Below are positions 40,433 through 51,054 of a stretch of 64,000 nucleotides of DNA, one piece after another. Origin of the DNA: Crambe crambe (lineage: Eukaryota > Porifera > Demospongiae > Poecilosclerida > Crambeidae). How positions within the stretch are numbered: the stretch's first letter is position 1; every line of letters begins with the position of its first letter. Below the pieces are notes generated by a model. It had not been told where the DNA came from. It made no database searches and was given only the letters and a program-made list of their open reading frames with translations. The position numbers and the translations under genes are program-made. The DNA is taken from NCBI GenBank assembly GCA_963924555.1, contig OZ004598.1, forward strand, positions 4,364,501 through 4,428,500, written 5' to 3'.

Positions 40433-42613
40433 TTATTTGACTCTAGCAGATGCAGTATTGAGTATTAGACTGATAAAACGGTCTATGGAGACTGGAAAAT
40501 ATAATGCATTATGAATTCTTGCTCATTTCACCATCTAAATCACTTACCACTAATAGCATCAAGAAGTTTTGGTCTTAGTTGCCATGGCGTTTCCATGACA
40601 AATAAGAGATAGACAGGTGCACCTGCAAGGATGATGGAGAATGCCATGAGGGAGGGGAGGGGCTGAAGGAGGAGGGGAAGGAAGACAAGGAAGAAGTAGA
40701 CCAGTATCATGAAGATTGCCACAGGGAAAATGAACCATGCCTGGAAGGGGGAAGAGAATAGACATGCTCAGTGAATGGTGTAGGAGTATGTGCACTATTA
40801 CAAGGGATGGCTCACTGCTGCAACATAGCAAAGTCATCAATTAACATAAGTGCAGAGGAATTTATCAAGAGAAGGTGAGGAGAAGGAGTAGGGAGAAAAA
40901 AGCTTTGGACAAGGGGTGTGGCTAACAAACCTTAAAGAGACGAGGTTTTTCTCTGTAAGTGAATCGCATGATAATAAGACCGATAATCACCAGAAGGTAC
41001 TCAAGGAAAACAGCAGTACCGACTGTCTCAATAAGCTTGGCTATGTCACCCATCCAAACCATGATACTACTCACAGTTCCCTGGGGGAAACAAACAAATA
41101 AACAAACAAATAAACAAACAAATAAACAAATATGAGATATGGGGCTGGCCCACAATTGAGTCATTATGATATTATATACCAGAGTGATGATAGCTGGTAT
41201 GGGTGTTTTCAGGGTCACGTGGAGACCACTCAGTACTTGTGGGAGGAGGCCATCTCTAGCAGCTGTGAACATAACTCTGGAGGACGTGAGGAGTGTACCC
41301 ACTGTGGAGCCAAGCACGGAGATGCCCACCATCAGAGGGATGACAACCAAGCCAGCTCTGCCAATGGTGGCAATACCGAAAGGCTATATTGTGTGAGGTG
41401 TGTGAAGATTACTACTATTACGGCCTGATACACATACCAATGCAACTGCTTCAGCATTTAGTATCTCCTCATATGATAACACAGAGAAGTAAGAGACGTT
41501 GACAAGAAGATAGCTGGCAGCCACGAGGGGAATGCCTATCAGGATAGACAAAGGGAGGATCTTCTTGACATTCTTGGTTTCCTCAATGGTGTAGTTCACA
41601 GCACTCCTGGAAGAAACAAATTTTCGAGCTTGCAACTAAATATACCCGAATCTTTCACTCACCATCCATCGTATGACCACAAAACTCCATATAGAGAGAG
41701 AGAAATAGCAGAGGGGGTTAGTTTATAGCCCTCCGTAGTTCGAAAAGGATGGTTCCATACATCAGGATATTCCCCTTTGTACACTATGTAGACTGTGCCC
41801 ACTGCAACTATGAAGACGAGGGAGAGTAATTTTGTGAAGGAGAAGAGAGTGATGATCCTTGCAGCTGCTTTGACACTCAAGCAATTTATCATGCATATGG
41901 TGACTGCATAAGAGAGAAAGAATAGTGATGCATTAAAAGAGTTACAACAAGTCTTTAGCACCTCCTCGCATTGAAGAGCACTGATACACACACTTACTGA
42001 TTATGGAAACAGAGAGAAGCTTCACAGCAAGTTCAGGCACAGCACACCCAATGAAAAAAGGTCGTATGAAGTATTGAGCACAAATTGATACAGAAATGGC
42101 AATACCAGTGGGTCCCATTAGGCATAAATCTGTCCAAACTGCCAAGAATCCCATCATTGAGCCCAGCAACTCAACCACTTTGTTTCTCCGTCTAAAAGAA
42201 TAAGCGTGAGTGAGGTACATGAATTCCCCTCCACTCTTTCCCACTAAGAGTCCTATCTCGATGTAACAGAGGCCGGCACAAAGAACCACAACTGCTCCAA
42301 ACAGCCAGAGAATCAAAGAAGCTCCAAATGAACCAGCATAAGTTAGGACAAGTGTAGGAGCTATGAATATCCCCGATCCAATGATTTTACCAATGATGAC
42401 AGATACACCATGCACAAGTGTGATCTCCTTCTTCAAAGAGATTGGTGATTTAGTTTCCTCTCCTTTGGAGGATCCTTCAGGAAGACTCTTTCCTTGAAGG
42501 AATTTGTCCTTTTCACATGTTTCATCCTCACTGCTCTGTGGAGACTCAACCAAAGAACTATCTCTACTTCTTCTTTTCAGAGATATTTCAACCAATTCAA
42601 AGGTGTCGACCAT
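40433..42613 (-). CDS. SLC7/LAT-type amino-acid transporter, paralogue 1
   Basis: A 12-helix exchanger of neutral or cationic amino acids at the plasma membrane. Seven exons on minus (42613-41998, 41903-41663, 41606-41438, 41383-41180, 41080-40931, 40740-40548, 40482-40433) give 540 aa. TM1 has IIGSGIF, the unwound substrate-binding loop of the family. INCLSVKAAARI and LSLYGVLWSYDGW match LAT signatures. FFIGCAVPE carries the Cys that in LATs bonds to the SLC3 heavy chain. Intron 3 of the other three paralogues is absent: its exon 3 (169 bp) equals their exons 3+4 (45+124). The start is the Met at 42613, which puts the ATG 97 bp from that of paralogue 2. An in-frame Met at 42652 would add 13 residues. 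Confidence 0.93.
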
Positions 42614-42710
42614 TATGAGGGAAGACACGCCTTCTTCACTTACAAGCCACACCTCCTAGATACCCCTTGAAATTCAAAAAAAGAAACCGTAGAAGAAAAA
42701 CGAATAAAAC
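42614..42710. promoter_or_regulatory. 97-bp divergent promoter region between transporter paralogues 1 and 2
   Basis: Only 97 bp separate the start codons of the two oppositely oriented transporter genes. It must hold both 5' UTRs and both core promoters unless transcription starts inside the partner gene. No TATA box is obvious. Confidence 0.6.
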
Positions 42711-45079
42711 ATGAGTTATGATTCGCACATGAATGGACTAAAACTGACGGGGAGAAAATACAACAGAGTCCCCACTGACGAACTCCGGCGTAGAGGCATC
42801 AGAACAAACTCCATGGCAGCTGGAGGAGGCTCAGTGATAAAAAAAGAGGAACATATCGAATCTGAGAAGATAGCTTTGAAGAAAGAATTCACTCTGAGCT
42901 CAGGCATAGCAGTAGTGGTGGGTCAGATCATAGGCTCCGGAATCTTTGTCACTCCAAAGTCCATTCTTCATTACGCTGGGTCGTTTGGAGTTTGTATCAT
43001 CATTTGGGTACTAGGGGCTGTGATATCTATTGCTGGTGGTTTCTGTTACATTGAACTTGGACTTCTATTCAAGAAGGGTGGAGGCGAACCAGCTTACCTC
43101 CGAGAAGCATACTCCTTCAAGAAAAGATCAAAATGGTCCGAGTTGTTTGGATCTCTAATCAGCTTTCTCTTCATATGGAGTAATATTAGTATCTTACGGC
43201 CAGCTGGCATGGGGATCCTGTCCCTCACCTGTTCTCGTTACCTTGTCCGCCCATTCTTTGGAGATGATGAGATCCCCGAGTATTTGATCAAGGCAGTGGC
43301 TCTTAGTATACTGAGTAAGTTTACTGTCAGTGGCTCTTAGTATAGGCCTACTGAGTAATTTACTGAGTAAGAAGAAGCAGTGGGAGGGGGAGGGGATGAG
43401 GGAGAAGTGGAAATTCCCTAAGGAGTGGTAGTATGGAAGAGTTCTTTACTGTAGCTAAACTCTACTTTTTCCCCTCCCCCTTTCAGTTGCAGTGACCCTC
43501 ATCAATAGTCTTAGTGTCAAAGCAACAGCGCGAGTCATCACAGTTCTGTCCACCACCAAAGTGATAGCCGTGGTATTCATAGCTGCAGTGGGTGTGATCT
43601 TCACCATTCACAGGGGCGTGTATCCCGAGATATTCCACCATCCATTCCAGATGGTCGAAGGTCATGTGACTACACCTTCTGCTATTGCTCTTGCTCTCTA
43701 TGGAGTATTATGGTCCTATGATGGATGGTATGTACCAGAGAGGTTTCTAATGACAGGCTAAACTCTCTATACCTTTAGGAATTCAATGACCTATGCTTTG
43801 GAGGAGACAAAAGACATCAAAAAGTATTTAAGAATAAATAAATTAATAATTAGGTGCTGGTGTGATAATGTTATTATTGATTTAGGACACTGCCTTTGTC
43901 TCTGCTGATAGGAATACCCATAGTGGCTGTTTGCTACCTGCTTGTAAACCTTTCATTCTTTGCAGCACTCACATATCAGCAAATACTGAGTGCAGATGCT
44001 GTTGCTTTGGTAAGTTTGATTGACACCCCCAGAATGAGTTATGTTTTTCATCACTTCTTTTTAAACTATCAGCCTTTTGGAGAAGCCACGTTGGGGAAAG
44101 CAGGGTTGGTTATCATCCCTCTGCTGGTGGCAGTAGCAATTTTTGGTTCCCTGATAGGAACTGTCTTCACAGGCTCCAGAATTACTTTCAGTGCAGCAAG
44201 GGACGGCTTCCTCCCCGACTTCATGAGTGGTCTTCACAGGAGCTCAAAAACACCTCTGCCTGCAGTGATCCTATTGGTATGTGTGGAATACTGATAGTTA
44301 AAGAGTGATCCAATTCAAAAGGAAAGATTTGATTTGACATCCCATATTACAAATAATGACTGTAAAATGATCAGTGGCCAGTATTTATTCCATACTAAGA
44401 GTCTGGCTAAGTCTGAAAACTGCTTACGTCACTCAGATTGCAGCATTCTTGTCTGTACCATTAATTATGGCTTTCATTTCTCTGCAGTTCTTGATGGGGA
44501 GTGTTTCTCTGTTCGTTGGAGACATCTCTGAACTGATTGAAGGTTGTAGTGCTTCGATTTTTCTGTTCTATTTACTGGTGATTATTGGACTGATAATCAT
44601 GCGATTCACACACAAGGAGGAGCCTCGTTTTTATAAGGTTAGCTCGGTCTCCTTCTTTCCTCTGTCCATCCTTTCTTCCTTTGTCCTCCCTCTCCTTATT
44701 CACATGTCTTGGTCTCTCTTCCTCTATACAACACAGTCAAGATTTTATATCTCTTTCACCTCAGGCATGGTTCATCTTTCCTGTGGCAATCTTCATGGTA
44801 CTGGTCTTCCTATTCCTTGTCTTCCTTCCCCTCCTCCTTCAGCCCCTCCCCTCCCTCATGGCATTCTCCATCATCCTCACTGGTGCACCAGTCTACCTTT
44901 TCTTTGTCATGGAAACACCATGGAAACTAAGGCCTAAATTCTTTGATGCTATTAGTGGTAAGAAAATAATTATCACAACTCTGAGGAATAAAAATCATTT
45001 ATTTTCCACTGAATTAGGCTGGTTTTCTCGAATAATTAATTCTGCTTTGAACACACAATCTTCAAGAACTTGTAATTGA
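42711..45079 (+). CDS. SLC7/LAT-type amino-acid transporter, paralogue 2
   Basis: Eight exons (42711-43314, 43487-43727, 43779-43823, 43886-44009, 44073-44276, 44488-44637, 44765-44957, 45018-45079), 540 aa, the same length as paralogue 1. IIGSGIF in TM1 and GVLWSYDGW are present. The heavy-chain cysteine is missing: RPFFGDDEIPE replaces the RPFFIGC-type sequence of the others. Exon 7 is far more similar to exon 6 of paralogue 1 than the rest of the gene is. The exon 1 end is partly duplicated in intron 1. Function as a transporter is likely; dependence on an SLC3 partner is doubtful. Confidence 0.93.
43296..43375 (+). repeat. Local duplication of the exon 1 end and donor
   Basis: CAGTGGCTCTTAGTATA occurs at the exon 1 end and again about 35 bp into intron 1, each followed by ACTGAGTAA-type donor sequence. 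Confidence 0.75.
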
Positions 45080-45345
45080 AACACAATCTTCAAGAACTGT
45101 AATCAATACATGAAATCATAATAGTATGAATCCATTCTGTTATAAATGATATTATATATGAGCAGTACTTGGTACTTACTGTTCTACACTATGATCCATT
45201 GAGAGTTACCAACCAAAAAACAATAAATAAGCAGCTTAAAAATGATACAATAAATGATCACGTTGACATAAATGCAACAATGTTTTCAACACAACTGTAT
45301 GTATTATAAATGACGGTGGGTATGGAGCAATAAAACCTGATATAA

Positions 45346-47590
45346 CTACTGAAAATACTCTCTTTCTTTGTCTAATGTGGTATGATTCTGGTGCTTTTGG
45401 TACCCTGCCTCGAATGAAGACCATGGCCTAGTTCTTCTTCTCTGGTAGCAAAAGATGCACGCCAACATGCTAATACAAGCGACAACTGCCCCAGTTATCA
45501 AAGTGCCAAAGGCTATTCCGACCACGTGACCTTCCGAAACTCCCATGGCAGCCGAAGGGGGACAGGTGCCCGATGTAACTGGAGCACAAGAAGCTGTGGG
45601 GCTAACTGTAAAAGTTGTAGTGGTGGTTATAATGACAGGGGTCGGAGTTGGAAATGGGTAGTCGGTTGGGGAAACAGTGACATACTGTGTTTGAGTTGAA
45701 GTGATTGTAGTAGTTGAGCAATTCTGTGTCTCATTTGGCATCACCACAAAAGGAGTGACTGAACTTCCTGATGTAAGTTCGATTTGAAATGGCGCCTCTC
45801 CATTCACTGTATTGTCTATGATCATTTGGTATGCTTCCTTGGCAGTTTTGCGGTCTGAAACACTAGCCGCTGCAGTCAAGTTGGATATTTGCAGAGTAAT
45901 GAATATGAAACTCTCATTTGTATTTGTAATCTGTGTGATAAAATAACATGTTTTATAGCAATTGAATCAACATAACATAACCTCGATTTGGCCAGCTAGG
46001 CTAGCAGTTAAAAATATACTAGGAAGGCTGAAACACATGTTATATTTCCCTAAGGATTCAAACCAACCTCTGAAAAGTGGTAACTTCTCTATTAAGGACA
46101 TTTCTGTGGGTAATTAAGTAGTGGTGACTGTAACTAGCTACCACAGACCAAATAGGAACAGAATCATGTTATGATAGAGGACAATCTTCTTAAATTTAAA
46201 ATTTTCTCTGGTATGGAGTCCATTAAATATGTGTTCCACTGTATCTGTACAACAGAACAGAGCTATCCTACAAGTTTTTTTGACACTAAAATTAATGATG
46301 ATAACGCCAATGATACTATAATAAGTATGCATAGGCCTAAAAGATGCACATTGTAAGCTTTTTAAAGACATCTGGCACTCATTGTCGCATGCTATCTCAA
46401 TCCCATTGACACAATCTGTAGTGTTGATTCTTTTCACCCATTAAAATTGACACGAAAGGATCACAGAAGTGAACATATTATTTTAATAAGAGAAACATGG
46501 CTATTGTAGTGAACCTTTGAATTGTCCTAATTTCATGGGTAAACTGGACAAAGAAAAGCATGTCCTACATTGAAGGAATCTAAGGGGGTGGCTTCACTGT
46601 AGCTTCTTACCTCTACATTTCCAACTTGGATTGGGTATATCTCGGCGTATGTTGAGATGGCCTTTCTTACATTACCCCTGAATTCCCCTAAATTCACTCC
46701 ATTTACCAGCCCCGGCACGGCCAAAGTCATGAGTATACTGTCTCTCGAATCGACACAAATTGAGATATCGAAAATGTCAAAAGTTGGCTCGTCAAATGAC
46801 AAATCAAAAAATCTGAAGACACTTGATATATTATTAGTGACTGAAGTATCTGTGGATGTGACTAATCCTTGCAAGGAAAATCGCCATGGTATAGGAGAAG
46901 AAGTAATGGATGAAATACTAGGAACATTCTGTCCATTTTGTGTTACAGAGAGCTGCAACTTCGAGTTGGTATAATTGAAACCATTATGATTGAAATCTCC
47001 AGAAAATCCCCAGTTATTTAGCACAACACCGTGTGCACTCATATTACCGGCATAAGTGTAATTCACCACTGATAGGAAGAACAGCTCATTCAAACTTTTG
47101 AGGTGGTAGCGACTATCTTCTCCAATGTTTAAATCAGGGTATGATGAAAGTGGAGCAACAGTACAGTTACTATATTGCCTGTGAATTGAATATACAATGC
47201 CGATGTCTGTATCTTGGATTATAGATACTGTACCAGTACCACTGGGATCTAGAGACTGTGCTGCAATATCTATACGAGCCAAGTTCGTGTCAATATCATA
47301 GTAAGACTGAAAAAAAGAGATAAAGAATGCATGATAAAATGTAGAGTACTTGCTATTTGATAAGCTAACAAGTAGCTCAAATTTAGCTAGCGAGCCATCT
47401 CTTTTTTATTTACCCTGGAAATGTTGATGGCAGCACCACTAGAGCCTTCAACCGTGCTGGTGATCTCTGTGTATCCGCTGAAAAAGTTTGGCAGGGAGGG
47501 TAGGGTAGGATTATCCTGACCTAGAGCACCTTGTAACGAAGCCAGCAGGGCGAAGGCAGCTGCCATAGCTAGGCATAACATCAGTTTCAT
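45346..47590 (-). CDS. Secreted/one-pass membrane glycoprotein, family not recognised
   Basis: Three exons on minus (47590-47414, 47306-46611, 45930-45346), 485 aa. A clear signal peptide (MKLMLCLAMAAAFALLASLQ, cleavage probably before QDNP) is followed by a beta-rich ectodomain of about 270 residues with many N-glycosylation sequons and few cysteines. A Ser/Thr/Pro-rich stalk (TVSPTDYPFPTPTP) comes next, then one membrane helix (VGIAFGTLITGAVVACISML) and a short basic tail. The ectodomain reads like the LolA-like or SEA-like extracellular modules of other animal membrane proteins, but this is a guess from its pattern. Divergent from transporter paralogue 3, with 161 bp between start codons. 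Confidence 0.85.
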
Positions 47591-47751
47591 CTTGGGAATT
47601 TGATTCTAGGTGGCCAGAAGATTTATAAGTGTAGATAGAAGATATGGCTTCTTTTTAGCAAAAAAACAGACAACGAGTGGGCGCGGTCAAAGTGCTAGTC
47701 CCACCCTCATTATATTAAAGGGGCGTGTCTATCTTTTATCTGCTGACAATC

Positions 47752-50700
47752 ATGGAGGATAATGGAACAGAACTTGTTCCCATGACTACACTAGAAGGGA
47801 GAAATGGTCTGCTGAGTGAAGCAAGTGATAATGATTCTGGAAGTGAACTTATCTCTAAAGAAACTCCAACACCTGCTGCTGATAAAAGCTTCAATGATTT
47901 CTTCAATCAAAAGATCAAGTCTTTGCTTCAAAAGCATAAGAAGAAACCCGTTGATGGTGCAGATGACCAGAATGCTCTGAAAAAGGAACTCACATTATTT
48001 TCTGGTGTAGGTTATGTGGTAGGCATCATCATTGGTTCAGGTATATTTATCACTCCAAAAAGAATTCTCTGCCTGACAGGATCATTTGGCCTGAGTTTAA
48101 TTGTGTGGATAATAGGAGGCTTGGTAGCTATGGCAGGTGGGGTTTGCTATATCGAGCTGGGACTTCTGATTAAGAAGAGTGGGGCAGAGTACAACTACCT
48201 CAAGGAAACGTATTCATTCAACAAGAAGCATAAGATACTAGACTTGTTGGGATCTCTGATTAGCTTTCTCTACATATGGTCTTCTGTCTGCATCATCAGG
48301 TCTACATCCTTGGCCATCATATCACTAACATGTGCTGAATACCTCATACGTCCATTCTTTATTGGCTGCAAGGAAGTTCCTGAAGATGCTGTAAAGTTGC
48401 TGACTCTGACTATACTCCGTAAGTAATTGGAATTAATAGCTAAGGTTATAAAGGTCACTCTTGGAACTGAAACAAAGTTTCTGCTATGATATTATACACA
48501 GTACACAGTGACCTCTAACATAAGGTTTGATATCAGGTTCTCTCTTTTTGAGACTTTTTATCTTCACTGGTATAGCATAGAACTCAGGTGACCGACCACT
48601 AAGACAGGTTCCACTGTATTATGAGCCACTTAAAAGTTTGAAGATATCCCACCTCAGATGTTTACTCCACATTGCAGCTGTCTGGCCAAAATGTTATCAT
48701 CTCTCCTATTCACACAGTAATCTTGGGTCTCATGAACTGCTACAGCCTGAAGTTAGCCTCCAGGGTGATGTCTTTATTTATGGTGATCAAACTTTTGGCG
48801 ATTCTCTTCATTGTGCTTCTGGGTGTGGGCTTCATGATTAAAGACAGAACATTTCCAGATAGCTTCAAACACCCATTTGAGCCTCTGGATGGTAAGGAAC
48901 CCAGTGTGCCAACAGTGGCTCTTTCTCTCTATGGTGTGTTGTTTGCTTACGATGGATGGTGAGTGAGTACCAAGTCTAATGAGCAATGCAACTATGATCT
49001 ATTTATAGGAATAACATGAATTATGGAATCGAAGAAACAAAGAATCCCAAGAGGTGAGTACATAAGTGTTGCCTGTTGGTTCTGCTGGTGTGTTCGATAG
49101 TGATGCATGGTTACATACACTGATTATAGGAATTTGCCTCTATCTATTTTCATTGGAGTTCCTATTGTGATCCTAAGTTATACCTTGGTAAACGTCGCTT
49201 TCTTCGCTGTTCTGGACTATGATCAGGTCCTCAGTTCCAGGACAGTAGCCTTAGTAAGTTTTACCTGGCACCTCCAATAAAGCACGCTCCAAAAGAGGAC
49301 AAACCTCTCAAAAAATTACACTCTATACAAAATAACCTCCAAAAGAGGACAACCTCTCTACAAAGGACAAAAGGCTGGGTCCCAAGTGTGTCTATTATTC
49401 GGAGGTTCCACTGTACCTTATTGTATATAATGTTGCTTGCCCCTTTATTAATCTCTTCTCTTTTTTTTTTTGTAGCCATTCGGTGAGAAGATAATAGGAA
49501 CTGCTGGTCTTGTCATTGTACCCTTACTAGTTGCAATTTCAGCATTTGGTGCTGCCAATGGCACTCTCTATTCTGCTTCTCGGGTAGTTTTCGTGACTGC
49601 AAGGGAAGGTCAGTTTCCAGATTTCCTGAGTGGATTACACATCACAGCCAAGACTCCTGTTCCAGCGGTACTGCTCACGGTAAGTGCATGCACTGTCAGA
49701 GGTTAGAGTGTACTTTCAGAGTGTAGAGGTTGTCCTCTTAGAGGTTATTTTGTATAGGAGAGGTTTGTCCTCTTTCAGAGTGTATGGCTCTCTACAAAGG
49801 ATAAAAGGCTACGTCCCAAGTGTTTTGGTGCAAAACAATTAAAAATTTACCTCCTGAAAAAATTCTTTTATTAGTATTTCACCATGTGTATAAAAACTAG
49901 AGAGGTGCCCTATGAATTATTGAAATGGAACAGAAAAAAATCTCTTGGATTTCAGGGAGTCCATATTGAGTTCAAAAATCCCTTTATGGCAGTTTTCTTT
50001 GTCCCATAGCAATACTAATTACATCAATTCATCCCTGAAATGAGGACACCTCGTGTGTCCACATTATTGATTCCACTGTGTGCAGAATAGAGCACTATAA
50101 TATTATCTGTAATGTCTATTGACAGGTAACCATTGCCTCATTGATGGTGGTAGCAGGAACCATAGAACAACTGATAGATGGGTTCTCCTTTGTCTCTTTT
50201 GTGTTTTACACACTGGTCATCGTAGGAGTACTTATATTGAGGGTCACTCGTCCAAAGGAACCTCGAATCTTTAAGGTGAAATGAAATTTAGGAGTATATG
50301 TACCAGCATATTGATAAGAGAGATATTCGATGAAGTAAGAGAGATGTAGAAAGGAGATTTGTGTATGATTATAAGATATGCCAGCACATTGATAAGAGAG
50401 ATGTTCAATGGTATTAGTATACCAGCACATAGACATAAGAAATTTGTCTACTCACAATGGGTGCTAAGTTTCAACTGATTTGTCTACTCCTGTAAGGATA
50501 TGGTGTAGACTTTTGACTACTGTCTCAGCTGCCAAACATCAACATTATTCTGACCATGTGATGTTATGATCATTGCCTCTTCAAGCTATAATTGCTAGAT
50601 TTCATCATTACTATTTGCATTATTATTATAGGTTTGGTTCATTGTCCCAGTGGCAGTCTCTTTGACCCTCTTCTGTCTGTTCGTCGTCTTTGCTCCTCTC

Positions 50701-50936
50701 CTCACTGCCCCCATTCCGCCCCTCATTGCCATAGGTTTCATGTCCATTGGTCTACCTATTTTCATTTTCCTGGTCATGGACACACCTTACCAACTCCGCC
50801 CAAAGTTTGTGGATAAATTTTGTGGTAAGAATAGCTGTCACTAAGTTATAAAGCTGTTATATTATTTTTTAATTTAATTTCAGAATTTGTATGTCGCATC
50901 ACAAATAATATTCTCAACACAAGATCAGCAAGATAA
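47752..50936 (+). CDS. SLC7/LAT-type amino-acid transporter, paralogue 3
   Basis: Eight exons (47752-48418, 48718-48958, 49009-49053, 49130-49253, 49476-49679, 50126-50275, 50632-50824, 50884-50936), 558 aa. TM1 has IIGSGIFITP, FFIGCKEVPE carries the heavy-chain Cys, and GVLFAYDGW and NCYSLKLASR match LATs. The cytosolic N-terminus is acidic and serine-rich with a polybasic stretch. The Met at 47752 (ATCATGG) is preferred over 47725 because paralogue 4 starts with the same MEDN/MEEN-type sequence. Exons 2-7 have exactly the same lengths as in paralogues 2 and 4. A dispersed short repeat lies in intron 4. Confidence 0.94.
49316..49414. repeat. Dispersed short repeat, copy 2
   Basis: Nearly identical to 7121-7218, in intron 4 of transporter paralogue 3. 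Confidence 0.85.
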
Positions 50937-51054
50937 CACCATTATTTTTATTTTTTCCTTTTCAATAATTATTTTTTTATGTCACGACTATTATCGCACG
51001 CGCGACTGTCCTAGCTAGCGCGCGCTTGACTCGGAGGGGTGTGGTTTAAGAACC

